From Phosphoribacter sp037045045 (GTDB taxonomy: Bacteria; Actinomycetota; Actinomycetes; Actinomycetales; Dermatophilaceae), in NCBI GenBank assembly GCA_037045045.1, contig JBAOHL010000005.1:806001-870000 (forward strand): a stretch of 64,000 nucleotides of DNA, given 5' to 3'. Position 1 is the first letter of the stretch, and each line of letters begins with the position of its first letter. The position numbers and the translations under genes are program-made. The notes below the pieces were generated by a model. The model saw only the letters and a program-made list of their open reading frames with translations, was not told where the DNA came from and made no database searches. Below, piece by piece: positions 11,352 to 20,225 of this stretch.

Positions 11352-11761
11352 CGTTCTACGACGAGGTGGGCGGGCACGAGACCTTCGCCCGGTTGGTCCG
11401 CGGGTTCTACGCGGGGGTCGCCGCCGATCCCCCGCTTCGTGACCTGTACCCCGAGGCCGACCTCGAGCCCGCGCAGCGGCGCCTGCGGATGTTCCTCGAG
11501 CAATACTTCGGCGGCCCCACGGCATACTCGCAGGAGCGCGGGCACCCGCGACTACGCATGCGCCACGCCCCGTATGCCGTGACGCCCCAACAACGCGATC
11601 GGTGGCTGAGGCACATGTTCGCCTCGGTCGAGGACCTCGTCGCCGACGGCACCCTCGATGAAGAACACGAGGCGGAGCTTCGCGACTACCTCACCCGAGC
11701 GGCGGACATGCTCGTCAACGCGGGGTTCGTCACGCCGCCGGACGGGTCGAGCCTGACGTGA
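11348..11761 (+). CDS. glbO: Group II truncated haemoglobin (trHbO)
   Basis: A 137-residue 2/2 globin starting at a GTG embedded in the GTGA overlap with the upstream stop. Family marks are FYDEVGGHETFARLVRGFY at the N-terminus, EQYFGGPTAYS, the proximal-His block RLRMRHAPYAV and DRWLRHM with the TrpG8 of trHbO. These globins bind O2 and NO and protect respiration. The downstream glucosidase begins on its GTGA overlap, the same glbO-aglA adjacency as Rv2470-Rv2471. Confidence 0.93.
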   Translation: MTFYDEVGGHETFARLVRGFYAGVAADPPLRDLYPEADLEPAQRRLRMFLEQYFGGPTAYSQERGHPRLRMRHAPYAVTPQQRDRWLRHMFASVEDLVADGTLDEEHEAELRDYLTRAADMLVNAGFVTPPDGSSLT

Positions 11762-13446
11762 CCCACCCGCCGGGATGGTGGCGCGACGCGGTCGTCTACC
11801 AGATCTACCCGCGGTCCTTCGCCGACTCCGACGGCGACGGAGAGGGCGACCTGCCCGGCATCACCGCGAAGCTCGAGCACCTGCGCGACCTCGGCGTCGA
11901 CGCCCTCTGGCTCTCGCCGTGCTATCCCTCCCCTCAGGTCGACGGAGGCTACGACGTGGCGGACTATCGGGGCGTCGACCCGCGGTTCGGCACCCTGGCC
12001 GATCTCGACGCGCTCGTCGCCCGGGCCACCGATCTCGGCCTTGCGGTGCTGCTTGATCTCGTGCCGAACCACTGCTCCGACCGGCATCCGTGGTTCCAGG
12101 CGGCGCTGCGCGCCGGTCCCGGTTCGCCCGAGCGGGCCCTCTTCCACTTCCGGGACGGGCGGGGCCGGGACGGCGTGCAGCCGCCGAACAACTGGAGGTC
12201 GGTGTTCGGTGGATCCGCCTGGACACGGATCACCGATCCCGACGGGCGCGCTGGCCAGTGGTACCTGCACCTGTTCGATCGCAGTCAGCCGGACTGGAAT
12301 TGGGACCACCGACGGGTGGGCGAGGAGTTCGAGTCGGTGCTGAGGTTCTGGCTCGACCGCGGCATCGCGGGCTTCCGGGTCGACGTCGCCCCGGGGCTGG
12401 TGAAGCGCTCGGGTCTGCCCGACGATCCCCACGAGGGTCGCGCCCATCTCGCCGCCGCGGCGCGCGCCGACCCGGCGGCGGGTCCGGCCGATCCCGCCGA
12501 CGTCGGTCCGATGTGGGACCAGGACGGCGTCCACGACGTGTATGCCGCGTGGCGCCGGGTCCTCGACGAATACGCCGATCCCGAGCGGGTCTTCGTGGCC
12601 GAGGCCTGGCTGCCCTCACCCGATCGAACGGCGCGATACGTCCGAACCGGCGAGATGCACCTGAGCTTCGCCTTCGGGTTCCTCGACAGCGCATGGACGG
12701 CTCCGGCGCTGCGGTCGAGCATCGACGCGGCCCTCGCGACGATGTCCGCGGTCGGTGCACCGTGCGCCTGGGTCCTGTCCAACCACGACGTCGTCCGCAC
12801 CGCCAGCCGCCTCGGCCTTCCACAGGATCGGCTGCGCCCCCACGGGATCCGGGCAAGCGACCCACAGCCCGACGAGGCGCTCGGGCTGCGCCGCGCCCGG
12901 GCTGCCGCGATGGTCCTGCTCGCGCTGCCCGGGGCGGCGTTCCTCTACCAGGGCGAGGAGCTCGGCCTGCCCGACCACACCGCGCTGCCCGACGACTCGC
13001 GCGAGGACCCGGTATGGCGCCGGTCGGGTGGCCGGGAGACTGGCCGAGACGGCTGCCGGGTTCCCCTGCCGTGGGCCGCGGATGCGCCCGGGTTCGGTTT
13101 CGGACCCTCGTCGCGGACCTGGCTGCCGCAGCCCCCCGACTACGCGCGGTATGCCGTCGACCGCGAGCGCCGCACCCCGGGGTCGACCCTGCAGCTGTAC
13201 CGCACCCTGCTCGCGCTGCGCCGGCGACGGGGCCTGGGCCGAGGGACGCTCACCTGGGGCGACCGCATCGAGGACCCGGGCGTGTTGGAGATGCGCATCG
13301 AGGGCGCCGACGCGGTCCGGGTCGTCGTCAACTTCGGGCCGGACCCGGTCGCGCTGCCGGCCGACGCGCAGGTCCTCGTGGCCTCGGACGCGCTCACCGA
13401 CGACGGCCAGGTGCCCACCGACGTCGCCGTGTGGGCCGCCGGCTGA
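11758..13446 (+). CDS. GH13 alpha-glucosidase / oligo-1,6-glucosidase
   Basis: A 562-residue alpha-amylase-superfamily enzyme. The N-terminus WWRDAVVYQIYPRSFADSDGDG is typical of alpha-glucosidases. The catalytic triad is visible: nucleophile Asp209 in GFRVDVAPG, acid/base Glu282 in VFVAEAW, and Asp344 in LSNHDVVR. It acts on alpha-glucosides or maltodextrins; Rv2471 (aglA) is the syntenic counterpart. It is translationally coupled to glbO through a GTGA overlap. The C-terminal beta domain is complete. Confidence 0.92.
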   Translation: MTHPPGWWRDAVVYQIYPRSFADSDGDGEGDLPGITAKLEHLRDLGVDALWLSPCYPSPQVDGGYDVADYRGVDPRFGTLADLDALVARATDLGLAVLLDLVPNHCSDRHPWFQAALRAGPGSPERALFHFRDGRGRDGVQPPNNWRSVFGGSAWTRITDPDGRAGQWYLHLFDRSQPDWNWDHRRVGEEFESVLRFWLDRGIAGFRVDVAPGLVKRSGLPDDPHEGRAHLAAAARADPAAGPADPADVGPMWDQDGVHDVYAAWRRVLDEYADPERVFVAEAWLPSPDRTARYVRTGEMHLSFAFGFLDSAWTAPALRSSIDAALATMSAVGAPCAWVLSNHDVVRTASRLGLPQDRLRPHGIRASDPQPDEALGLRRARAAAMVLLALPGAAFLYQGEELGLPDHTALPDDSREDPVWRRSGGRETGRDGCRVPLPWAADAPGFGFGPSSRTWLPQPPDYARYAVDRERRTPGSTLQLYRTLLALRRRRGLGRGTLTWGDRIEDPGVLEMRIEGADAVRVVVNFGPDPVALPADAQVLVASDALTDDGQVPTDVAVWAAG

Positions 13447-13529
13447 CTCGGACGATCCCGGTGGACCGCCGAGGCGGACCTGTGGACGAGGCCCGACGCG
13501 TGCCGGCGCACTCGCCTAGCGTGTCGAGC

Positions 13530-13826
13530 ATGCAGGTGCGAGTGAACCCGGACGACCTCACGGCCGCCGGCACCGAACTCAGTTCCGACGGGCCGACGTT
13601 GCGAGCCGCCGCGAACGTGTTGTCCGCGCACGGGTTTGCCCCAGGGAGCCCGGCGGCCTACCCCGTGCTCGGTGCCGCCCTCGGTGACCTGCTCGGTGTC
13701 GAGGTCGCCCTGTTGACCACCCTCGCCGAGGCCGCGGAAACCCTGACCTGGGGCCTGAATCGGGCCGGCACGGCATACCGCTCCGTCGAGGCGAGCACGA
13801 CGTCGATCCTGCGTGGCTCCCGATGA
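13530..13826 (+). CDS. WXG100/EspC-like small protein
   Basis: A 98-residue, mostly helical protein beginning MQVRVNPDDLTAAGTELSS. The size and helix-turn-helix hairpin layout match WXG100/EspC-like type VII secretion substrates, although the central W-x-G is not obvious (the turn region reads AHGFAPGSPAAYP). Its TGA overlaps the ATG of the next gene (ATGA at 13823), implying coupled translation and perhaps a heterodimer with the downstream WXG-headed protein. No EccC ATPase or other ESX core gene lies in the window. Confidence 0.7.
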   Translation: MQVRVNPDDLTAAGTELSSDGPTLRAAANVLSAHGFAPGSPAAYPVLGAALGDLLGVEVALLTTLAEAAETLTWGLNRAGTAYRSVEASTTSILRGSR

Positions 13827-15946
13827 TCGAGCTGGATCTCGTGCTGCCGTTACCCGCCGATGCGGGTGATCTCGGCGGGATCGCCGACGCCCTCGGCCGG
13901 GCCGGCGCCTGGACCGACAGCACGTCGCTGGCCCGCCACCACGGGTTCGTCCCGCTGCTGGCGAGCACATGGTCGGGCAGCGCGTACGAAGCGGCCAAGA
14001 CCGAGGCGGCCACCGCCGGACGTCGGTGCGTCGAGTTGGCCGGGAGCTTCGCCGGGCCGGCCGGCGCGCTGCGTCAGTTTGCGCTCGACGTCGCGACGGC
14101 GACCAACCGCGTGGTGGGGCTGCGCGAGGAATGGACCCGCGCGGAGCGCGTCCAGCAGTTGCGCCTGGCGACTCCCCCGGACGATCCGGTCGCCGCGCTG
14201 GCCCTGACCCGCAGCGCACACCTGGAACGCGAACGCGTCCACGCCGATCTCACCGCACGGCATGCCCAGTGTGTGGCTCAGCTCCGCGACGCCGAGAGCC
14301 GCACCGCGGCCACGCTCCGTGCCGCGATCGGAGCACAGGTCACGCCCGGGGCAGCCCGTCACACACTGCTGGACCGCCTGCCGATGACCGACGGGGCAGG
14401 TCGCGCGGTCGAGGCGCAGGCGCTGGTCTGGGGTTTGCTCGCGGGCCTCCCGCCGGAACCCTCGTCGTGGAAGGAGGCGCAGTGGAGTCGGTTCTCCGGG
14501 CTGGGAGACCGAGTGAACGACCCGTACGTCGCCCTCGCGCTCGTCGAGGCCCTCGGCCCGGACACGCTGGCTTGGGCCATGGGGTCGAGCCGCTGGGACC
14601 CCGCCGTCACAGCCGAAGCGCACGTTGCGCCCCTCGGGACCGCCCTGCTGACCGCGCTGTCCACGGGCGCGGCCCGCGACCCGGCCTGGACCACCCGACG
14701 TGACTCCTTCGGGGCCGGTCTCGTGTCGGGCGATCCGGGCCGATTGGCCGACCTCGCCGAGCTGCTCTCGCACGGAGAGGGCCGAGCCACCCCGACAGTC
14801 GCGTTCACCGTCGCCGCACTCGGCGCTCTGCTGCGCGCCGATCGGGTGCCGCAGGACCATCCGTTGATCCCCGACGCCGACGTGCCTGTGGACAGCCTCG
14901 CGGCCCTCGGAAAAGTCGACACCGTCGCCGCGCTGATCGACATCGCCGGACGGGACCCTGTCGAGCTGCGCGCCGTCCTACTCGACGCCGGGTCCGGTGC
15001 CGGCACGCTGCTGCACCGGCTCGTCGTCGACCGACCCCTGGCTCACGCGAGCACCGGGCACGCCCTCGCGTCGAGTGCGGTATTGGGCCGGCGGATGGTC
15101 GAGCTGGCCGCCGACCCGGACGGAGGACTGGCCCAGCGCCTGGTGTCCGACGCCTTCCTCCAGGACCTGGGTGAGGTCGCCCTCGCCACCGGGCGGCTCG
15201 CCGAAGGCCCTCGCGCGAACGTCACCCGCCACCTGCTGCCCTTGGGGGCCGCCGCGGCCCAGCTGCTCGCCCGCGAACCGGGGCGCGTCTCCGCCGTCCT
15301 GTCGTTCGATCTCACCGCAGAGCAGCGCGGCAGGTCCATCGAACGGATGCAGGCGGTGCTCGGCCAGGTCGGCACGGCGAGTCTGCTGCTGCCCACGACC
15401 GAGGGCGAGCCCGCGCCGCTGGGCCGAGTCATGGATGCGGTCGTCGCCCACGAGACGGCCAAGGTCGCGGCAACTCCGCCCGGCCCCGCCCAGGACCGGG
15501 CGGCGGCCCGGGTCGGCGAGAGCGCCGGCCTCGTCCTCGGGTCGGCGGTTCAGTCCACCGCCGCTGCCGCCGCGGACCTCGACGCCGTGCACGGGTCGAT
15601 GCGGCAGAACCTCGCGAACGTGCTGAGTCTCGTCCCGTTGGCGGAGTCCGCGATTCCGGGGGGCAAGGTCATCGCGAAGGCCGCCTCGTCCGATCTGCTG
15701 GTGAAGGCGCTGGTGGACCTGCTCACGCGCGACATCCCCGACGATGCCCGGCAGCGGGCGACGGACGCGGCGGCCGTCATGCAGGCGAGGACCTCGGACC
15801 TCGTGGTGGTGTCGGTGAGCCACGCGCGCTCCCCGCTGGCCCCCGACGACCCCGAGCCAGCGCGCCTTGCCGACCTCGCCAACGCGGCGATCGCGAACGG
15901 GATCAGGGATCTTCGAGGAGCTCCACCACTGCTGCCAACTCCGTGA
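13823..15946 (+). CDS. Large WXG-headed protein of unknown function (DUF6571-like)
   Basis: A 707-residue protein. Residues 1-110 form a WXG100-like helical hairpin with W-S-G at the turn (LASTWSGSAYEAAKTEAA). The remainder is an Ala/Leu-rich helical domain with no enzyme motif I recognise; it resembles actinobacterial DUF6571 proteins from memory. It is coupled to the small WXG100-like gene by an ATGA overlap. The pair recalls type VII secretion effectors (WXG head plus cargo), but the final 150 residues show no toxin active site. Its last 44 bp overlap the convergent gene at 15903-16361. Confidence 0.72.
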   Translation: MIELDLVLPLPADAGDLGGIADALGRAGAWTDSTSLARHHGFVPLLASTWSGSAYEAAKTEAATAGRRCVELAGSFAGPAGALRQFALDVATATNRVVGLREEWTRAERVQQLRLATPPDDPVAALALTRSAHLERERVHADLTARHAQCVAQLRDAESRTAATLRAAIGAQVTPGAARHTLLDRLPMTDGAGRAVEAQALVWGLLAGLPPEPSSWKEAQWSRFSGLGDRVNDPYVALALVEALGPDTLAWAMGSSRWDPAVTAEAHVAPLGTALLTALSTGAARDPAWTTRRDSFGAGLVSGDPGRLADLAELLSHGEGRATPTVAFTVAALGALLRADRVPQDHPLIPDADVPVDSLAALGKVDTVAALIDIAGRDPVELRAVLLDAGSGAGTLLHRLVVDRPLAHASTGHALASSAVLGRRMVELAADPDGGLAQRLVSDAFLQDLGEVALATGRLAEGPRANVTRHLLPLGAAAAQLLAREPGRVSAVLSFDLTAEQRGRSIERMQAVLGQVGTASLLLPTTEGEPAPLGRVMDAVVAHETAKVAATPPGPAQDRAAARVGESAGLVLGSAVQSTAAAAADLDAVHGSMRQNLANVLSLVPLAESAIPGGKVIAKAASSDLLVKALVDLLTRDIPDDARQRATDAAAVMQARTSDLVVVSVSHARSPLAPDDPEPARLADLANAAIANGIRDLRGAPPLLPTP

Positions 15947-16361
15947 CGTCGTACCACGACAGCTCGCTAGCCTCGCCCCTCTCGTCATCGACGTGGAACG
16001 AGGCAAACCGCGCCAGCGGCACCTCGGTCGACACGTCGACCCGCGCCGGGTGTTCGGCATCCCCGGGATCGCTCAGCTCAGCGGGCGCCAGGTCGGCCGA
16101 CCCGACCACTCGGCGCGCCGGTCGACCGGTAGGACTGGATGCGGCGACGGCGGCTCCCGTGGCGGGGGGTGCCGCGGCTGCGGCCGCCGCGGTGAAGGCG
16201 GCATACTCCAATTCCTCGTCGTCGGCCTCGGGATTGGCCCGCGCGAGCGCCGGCGTCACGGCATACCCGCTGGACACCCTGACTGCCCCGCGCGGTCCGC
16301 CGAGCTCGGCCATCGTCGCAGCGTCCAGGGGCAGGTAGACCCGGACCCGCGCGAGCGCCAT
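15903..16361 (-). CDS. Conserved actinobacterial hypothetical protein (DUF6912-like)
   Basis: A 152-residue protein with a beta-alpha N-terminus (MALARVRVYLPLDAATMAEL), an Ala-rich middle of low complexity, and a C-terminal acidic block (FASFHVDDERGEASELSWYDVTEL). It resembles the DUF6912 family; function unknown. The start overlaps the stop of the WS/DGAT gene by one base (TGATG), so it is the distal gene of that operon. Its 3' end overlaps the convergent WXG-headed gene by 44 bp. Confidence 0.75.
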   Translation of the reverse strand: MALARVRVYLPLDAATMAELGGPRGAVRVSSGYAVTPALARANPEADDEELEYAAFTAAAAAAAPPATGAAVAASSPTGRPARRVVGSADLAPAELSDPGDAEHPARVDVSTEVPLARFASFHVDDERGEASELSWYDVTELAAVVELLEDP

Positions 16362-17776
16362 CAGACCGCGACGGGCCGGTCGACAAGCTCGGCGAGGGAA
16401 TCCAGCAGGCTCTGGCCGAGGACCTCGACGTCGGGCATCGCATCGCGGTCGGCGTTGAGGCCGTAATACACGCCGCCGTCGTAGGAGGTCAGGCCGATGG
16501 ACAGCGCCTGGTTCTTGGCCAGCGGGATGACCGGGTAGGTCGCGACCATTCGCGCGTCACCGGCATACAGGGGGTACTGCGGGCCGGGCACGTTGGTGAC
16601 GATGACGTTGAAGAGCCGATGGGACATCTTGCTGCCCAGCCGGGCCCCCATGGCGTGCAGGGTCGGGGGGGCGAACCCCGCGAGGTCGACGAGCTCGTCG
16701 GCCCCGACGGCCTGGCCCCCGGCGGTCTGCTGGCGCATCGAGTACCCGATCTGGTGCAGGCGCATGAGGGCCCCGGGTTCGCCGACGGGCAGGTCGACGA
16801 GGCACGCAGCGAGCTGGTCCAGGCCCGGGCCCTGCTCCTCGTCGACACTCACCGGCACGAGCGCCCGTACGACGCTGCCGTTGTGGACCGGTTCGCCCCG
16901 GGTGAGCAGCCACGCCCGGAAGGCCCCGGCGATCGTCGCGAGGATGACGTCGTTGATCGCGACGTCGACCTTGCCGCTCCTCGACAGCCGGGTGCGCACG
17001 TCTCGGTAGTCGTCCAACCGCGTCGGAACGAGAATGAACCTGCGGTTCGGGCCGACGACGGTGTTGAGCGGCAGTTCCGGGGCCGGCCGAGCCGCGCCGC
17101 GAGCCACCGTCGAGATGAGCGAGCCCATGCCACCCATGACCTTGCCGGAGACCTCCTGCATCTCGTGCAGGCCGCCGCGGACGGCATCGACCACGGTGCC
17201 CGGCGCCCGGACGTTGTCGACCATGGCCTGGCGCACGAGGGTGAAGTCGCTCGGGGGTCGGCGCGGCGCCCAGTCGTCGCTGCCGGAGCCGTCCTCCCAG
17301 CCGGGCTCCTCGCGTACGAGGATGTGCCCGATGTCGAGGGCGTCGATGCCGTCGATGAGCGCATGATGGGTCTTCGTGACGATGGCGAACCGGTTGTCGG
17401 ACAGCCCGTCGACGAGGTAGATCTCCCAGAGTGGGCGGTGGCGGTCGAGCCGGCGCGGTTGCACTCGGGCGACGAAGTCCTCGAGCTGAGCGTCCGTCCC
17501 TGGCTTCGGAAGGCCGGCCCGGCGGACGTGATAACTCAGGTCGAAATTCTCGTCGTCGATCCACACGGGGTTGGCCAGATGCCCGGGAATCCACCGGATC
17601 CGCTGCCGGTAGCGGGGCAGGTGCACGACGCGGCGGGAGATGAGCCGGGCCAGCCGCTCGTAGTCGATGCGCCCCTTGGCCGACTTGAACACCATGACCG
17701 AGCCGACGTGCATGACCGTCGTGTGATCCTCCATGTAGAGGAACGAGGTGTCCAGCGAGCTCAACCGGTCGGCCAC
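16361..17776 (-). CDS. Wax ester synthase / diacylglycerol acyltransferase (WS/DGAT)
   Basis: A 471-residue WS/DGAT enzyme that transfers acyl-CoA to diacylglycerol or fatty alcohol for storage lipid. It opens MADRLSSLDTSFLYMED and has the catalytic HHALIDG motif at 137-143, plus the C-terminal NVPGPQYPLY and GLTSYDGGVYYGLNADRD blocks typical of the family. Full length. Its position upstream of the Rv3235-like and secA genes parallels tgs3 (Rv3234c) in Mycobacterium tuberculosis. Confidence 0.93.
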   Translation of the reverse strand: MADRLSSLDTSFLYMEDHTTVMHVGSVMVFKSAKGRIDYERLARLISRRVVHLPRYRQRIRWIPGHLANPVWIDDENFDLSYHVRRAGLPKPGTDAQLEDFVARVQPRRLDRHRPLWEIYLVDGLSDNRFAIVTKTHHALIDGIDALDIGHILVREEPGWEDGSGSDDWAPRRPPSDFTLVRQAMVDNVRAPGTVVDAVRGGLHEMQEVSGKVMGGMGSLISTVARGAARPAPELPLNTVVGPNRRFILVPTRLDDYRDVRTRLSRSGKVDVAINDVILATIAGAFRAWLLTRGEPVHNGSVVRALVPVSVDEEQGPGLDQLAACLVDLPVGEPGALMRLHQIGYSMRQQTAGGQAVGADELVDLAGFAPPTLHAMGARLGSKMSHRLFNVIVTNVPGPQYPLYAGDARMVATYPVIPLAKNQALSIGLTSYDGGVYYGLNADRDAMPDVEVLGQSLLDSLAELVDRPVAV

Positions 17777-17832
17777 GGCGCCATCCTCTCAGAACCGGAA
17801 CGACCGGTGGGGCCTCGCCGGGGTGGGGCCGG

Positions 17833-19128
17833 TCACCGCCGGCGGGAGGAATTCGCCGCGACCACCCGGCTGGCGGGTCCGGTCGGCTGCACCGCGCCGA
17901 CCCGGGTCGCCAGGGCCCGCAACGCCACCCGGGCCGGTGAGGCCGGGGCAGTCTCGGCCAAGGTGCGCCCACTGAGCAGAGCCGCGTCGAAGGCCTGCGG
18001 GTCGTCGGGCACGAACCAGGCGTCCTCGATCCCGGCGAATCTCGCCAACGCCTCGCGCACCCTCGCCTCGGGTCGAGGGCCGACCGCAGTGGCGCGCAGG
18101 CGGTTGACGACGACCTGGGGTTGCGGCGAGCGCACGGCCGCGAGGTCCTGGATGCCGCGGACCAGTCGTTGCAGGGAGACCGGGTCGCTGCCGCTGACGA
18201 CGAGCAGCTCGTCGGCGACCTCCAGGGTCGTCAGCGTGGCCTGGTTGCGCCTTGGGGCCTCGGTGTCGTAGCTGAGCTCCTCGTCGCTTTCCAGACAGAA
18301 CCCGCAGTCGACGACGACGACCTGCGCCAGCCCGCGAGCGAGGTCGAGAACCCGTTCGAGGGCGGCGGGTCGGATCTCGGGCCAGCGCTGCGCGCGCGGT
18401 ATGCCGGTGAGGACCCGCAGGCCGCGGGAGACCTCGGGAGCCAGACGGGCCAGCGCCGGCAGGTCGAGAGCCCCTTGATCGGCCGCCCGGGTGGCCCCGG
18501 CCAGGCCCGGCGCCTCGTCGAGGACGGCCAGCGTCTGGGCGATGCTGCCGCCGTAGGTGTCGACATCGACGAGCAGCGTGGACACGCCGAGGCCGGCGAT
18601 TTCGGCGGCGAGGTGCACGGCGACACTCGTGCGCCCCGGGGCGCCGGCCGGGCCCCAGACGGCGACGACGCGGCCACGGTGGGGCGAGGCGATCGGGGTG
18701 GGCGGTGGCGTTCGGGGACCGGTGACCAGGCGCCCGTCCTCGATCTGGGGCCAGGCCGACCACGGCCCGACCGGACCGCCGCCGACGGCCGCGAGAAATA
18801 CCGCGTCGGCGTCCGCTACCGTCGCGTCCGCGGGCACCAGGGCGAGTACTCCGAGCTGGCGCAGTCGACGCTCCGAACCCTCATCGTCGGGATCGACGAT
18901 GCCGACGACCTCGAGACCGCTCTCGCGCAACCTGCTGACGACGGACAGGGTCAGCCCGCGCAGGTCGTCGCTGAGGACCGCGACGGCGCCCACCCCGGAG
19001 GACGCCGCCGCCAAGAGGTCGGCAAGATCCGCGCACCGTCGGGCGATCCGCACCAGAGCCGAGGATCCGAGCAAGGTCGCGACCGGGCCGTCCCAGCGGT
19101 TGCCGACCGCGGAGAGGACCGCGATCAT
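17833..19128 (-). CDS. CpaE/Ssd-like P-loop ATPase
   Basis: A 431-residue protein. Residues 1-120 form a receiver-like alpha/beta domain. From about 150 comes a MinD/CpaE-type ATPase with a deviant Walker A (WGPAGAPGRTSVAVHLA), then LLVDVDTYGGSIAQTL and VVVDCGFCLE. Actinobacterial Ssd/CpaE proteins use this GPxGxPGRT form. Such proteins place Tad pili or affect septum placement. It starts one base before the stop of the SAF-domain gene (TGATG), so the two are coupled. No TadA/B/C genes are present, leaving a role outside pili open. Confidence 0.82.
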   Translation of the reverse strand: MIAVLSAVGNRWDGPVATLLGSSALVRIARRCADLADLLAAASSGVGAVAVLSDDLRGLTLSVVSRLRESGLEVVGIVDPDDEGSERRLRQLGVLALVPADATVADADAVFLAAVGGGPVGPWSAWPQIEDGRLVTGPRTPPPTPIASPHRGRVVAVWGPAGAPGRTSVAVHLAAEIAGLGVSTLLVDVDTYGGSIAQTLAVLDEAPGLAGATRAADQGALDLPALARLAPEVSRGLRVLTGIPRAQRWPEIRPAALERVLDLARGLAQVVVVDCGFCLESDEELSYDTEAPRRNQATLTTLEVADELLVVSGSDPVSLQRLVRGIQDLAAVRSPQPQVVVNRLRATAVGPRPEARVREALARFAGIEDAWFVPDDPQAFDAALLSGRTLAETAPASPARVALRALATRVGAVQPTGPASRVVAANSSRRR

Positions 19129-19796
19129 CAGCCGGCCGCCCGAGTCGACCCGGGCACGGGCACCACGGTCACCCGGGATTGGCGGTCCTGCGCGGCGATC
19201 AGGAGCGGCACCTCGGCGCGGGGAACGAGGATCTGGATGGCCGAGGTCGCCGCGCCGACGCCGAACCGCGATTGATCGGTGGGGATCCACGACACGGCCA
19301 CCCCCCGTAGGGCCAGATGTGGGTCGAGATAGCGCTCGGTGGAGCTCGTCTGGTCGCGGTCGCTCACCCAGACGTCGACGACCGACCCTCGGACCAGCCC
19401 GGTGGCGGCGGTCGCGTCGATGCGAACGGTCACCGGCTGGACCGCGACGTCGACGCGACTGCCCACGGCCGAGGCGGGGATCAGCTCGCCCTCGCGGATC
19501 TCGCGCACCACGAAGGTGTCCGGGGCGAGCGCCGTGGCTGCCGAGAGATAGCGGCCCATTCCGTCGCCGAGCTTGACGTCGGCGCGGGTGAGGTTCTCCG
19601 GGCCGAGCCGGTCTCCGGGCACGAGCGCGACCGACGCCGCGTAGACCGGGACTCGGTCGTCGGCACTCGCGATGGCCTTGGCGCCCAGGGCAGTCGCAAG
19701 CAGGACGAGGACCAGACCGACGAGCAGCCGACTGTCCCGCCACGAGGGCCGGGTCAGCCGGGTGGCGCTCGGGCGTGGCAGGTCGGTCGCGGTCAC
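19128..19796 (-). CDS. SAF-domain (CpaB/RcpC-like) membrane-anchored protein
   Basis: A 222-residue protein from the GTG at 19796; a longer frame to 19940 runs into the HTH gene's promoter side. One transmembrane helix at about 20-42 (LLVGLVLVLLATALGAKA) precedes a SAF domain (VYAASVALVPGDRLGPENL, with VREIREGELIPASAVG) and a second beta domain ending VTVVPVPGSTRAAG. CpaB/RcpC proteins stabilise Tad pilus secretins. With the ATPase it makes a two-gene operon divergent from the small HTH gene. Confidence 0.8.
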   Translation of the reverse strand: MTATDLPRPSATRLTRPSWRDSRLLVGLVLVLLATALGAKAIASADDRVPVYAASVALVPGDRLGPENLTRADVKLGDGMGRYLSAATALAPDTFVVREIREGELIPASAVGSRVDVAVQPVTVRIDATAATGLVRGSVVDVWVSDRDQTSSTERYLDPHLALRGVAVSWIPTDQSRFGVGAATSAIQILVPRAEVPLLIAAQDRQSRVTVVPVPGSTRAAG

Positions 19797-19933
19797 CGTT
19801 GAGCCCCCTGTCCAGCGACGCCGGTCGGCGCCGCTGGCCCAATCATCGCCGACTCCTGCGGTCGCTGCCACTTGACTCGGCACCCCTGTGGACGACCTCG
19901 ATTGCCCTGATTGAGGTGTGCCAGACTTTCCCC

Positions 19934-20173
19934 ATGCCACCGCGGTTCCTGCACCTGTCCGACGTCGCGGAGATCCTCAACATCTCCGCGGCGCAGGCGT
20001 ACGCGCTGGTGCGCTCGGGGGACCTGCCGGCCATCAAGGTCGGCGGTCGGGGCCAGTGGCGCGTCGAGGCCGAGCAGTTGGAGGCCTACATCCAACGGAT
20101 GTATGCCGCGACGCGAGACTTCGTCTCGGCGCACCCCCTGGGCGGCGCCGGAGAGACTCCAGAGCAGTTCTGA
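19934..20173 (+). CDS. Small helix-turn-helix (excisionase/HTH_17-like) protein
   Basis: A 79-residue protein with an N-terminal MerR/excisionase winged helix (FLHLSDVAEILNISAAQAYA, LVRSGDLPAIKVGGRGQWRV) and a short helical tail. The family is used for phage excisionases and for free-standing actinobacterial regulators such as BldC. With no integrase nearby, a chromosomal regulator is more likely. It is divergent from the SAF/ATPase operon across a 137-bp gap. Confidence 0.82.
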   Translation: MPPRFLHLSDVAEILNISAAQAYALVRSGDLPAIKVGGRGQWRVEAEQLEAYIQRMYAATRDFVSAHPLGGAGETPEQF

Positions 20174-20225
20174 GCCGCGGGGCGCTCGGGGAGCGGCTCC
20201 TGACGGCTGGTCGCGCGCGACGACG

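Noticed and set aside
19934..20173. Phage excisionase marking an integrated element
   Set aside because: No integrase, attachment-site repeat or phage gene accompanies this HTH protein.
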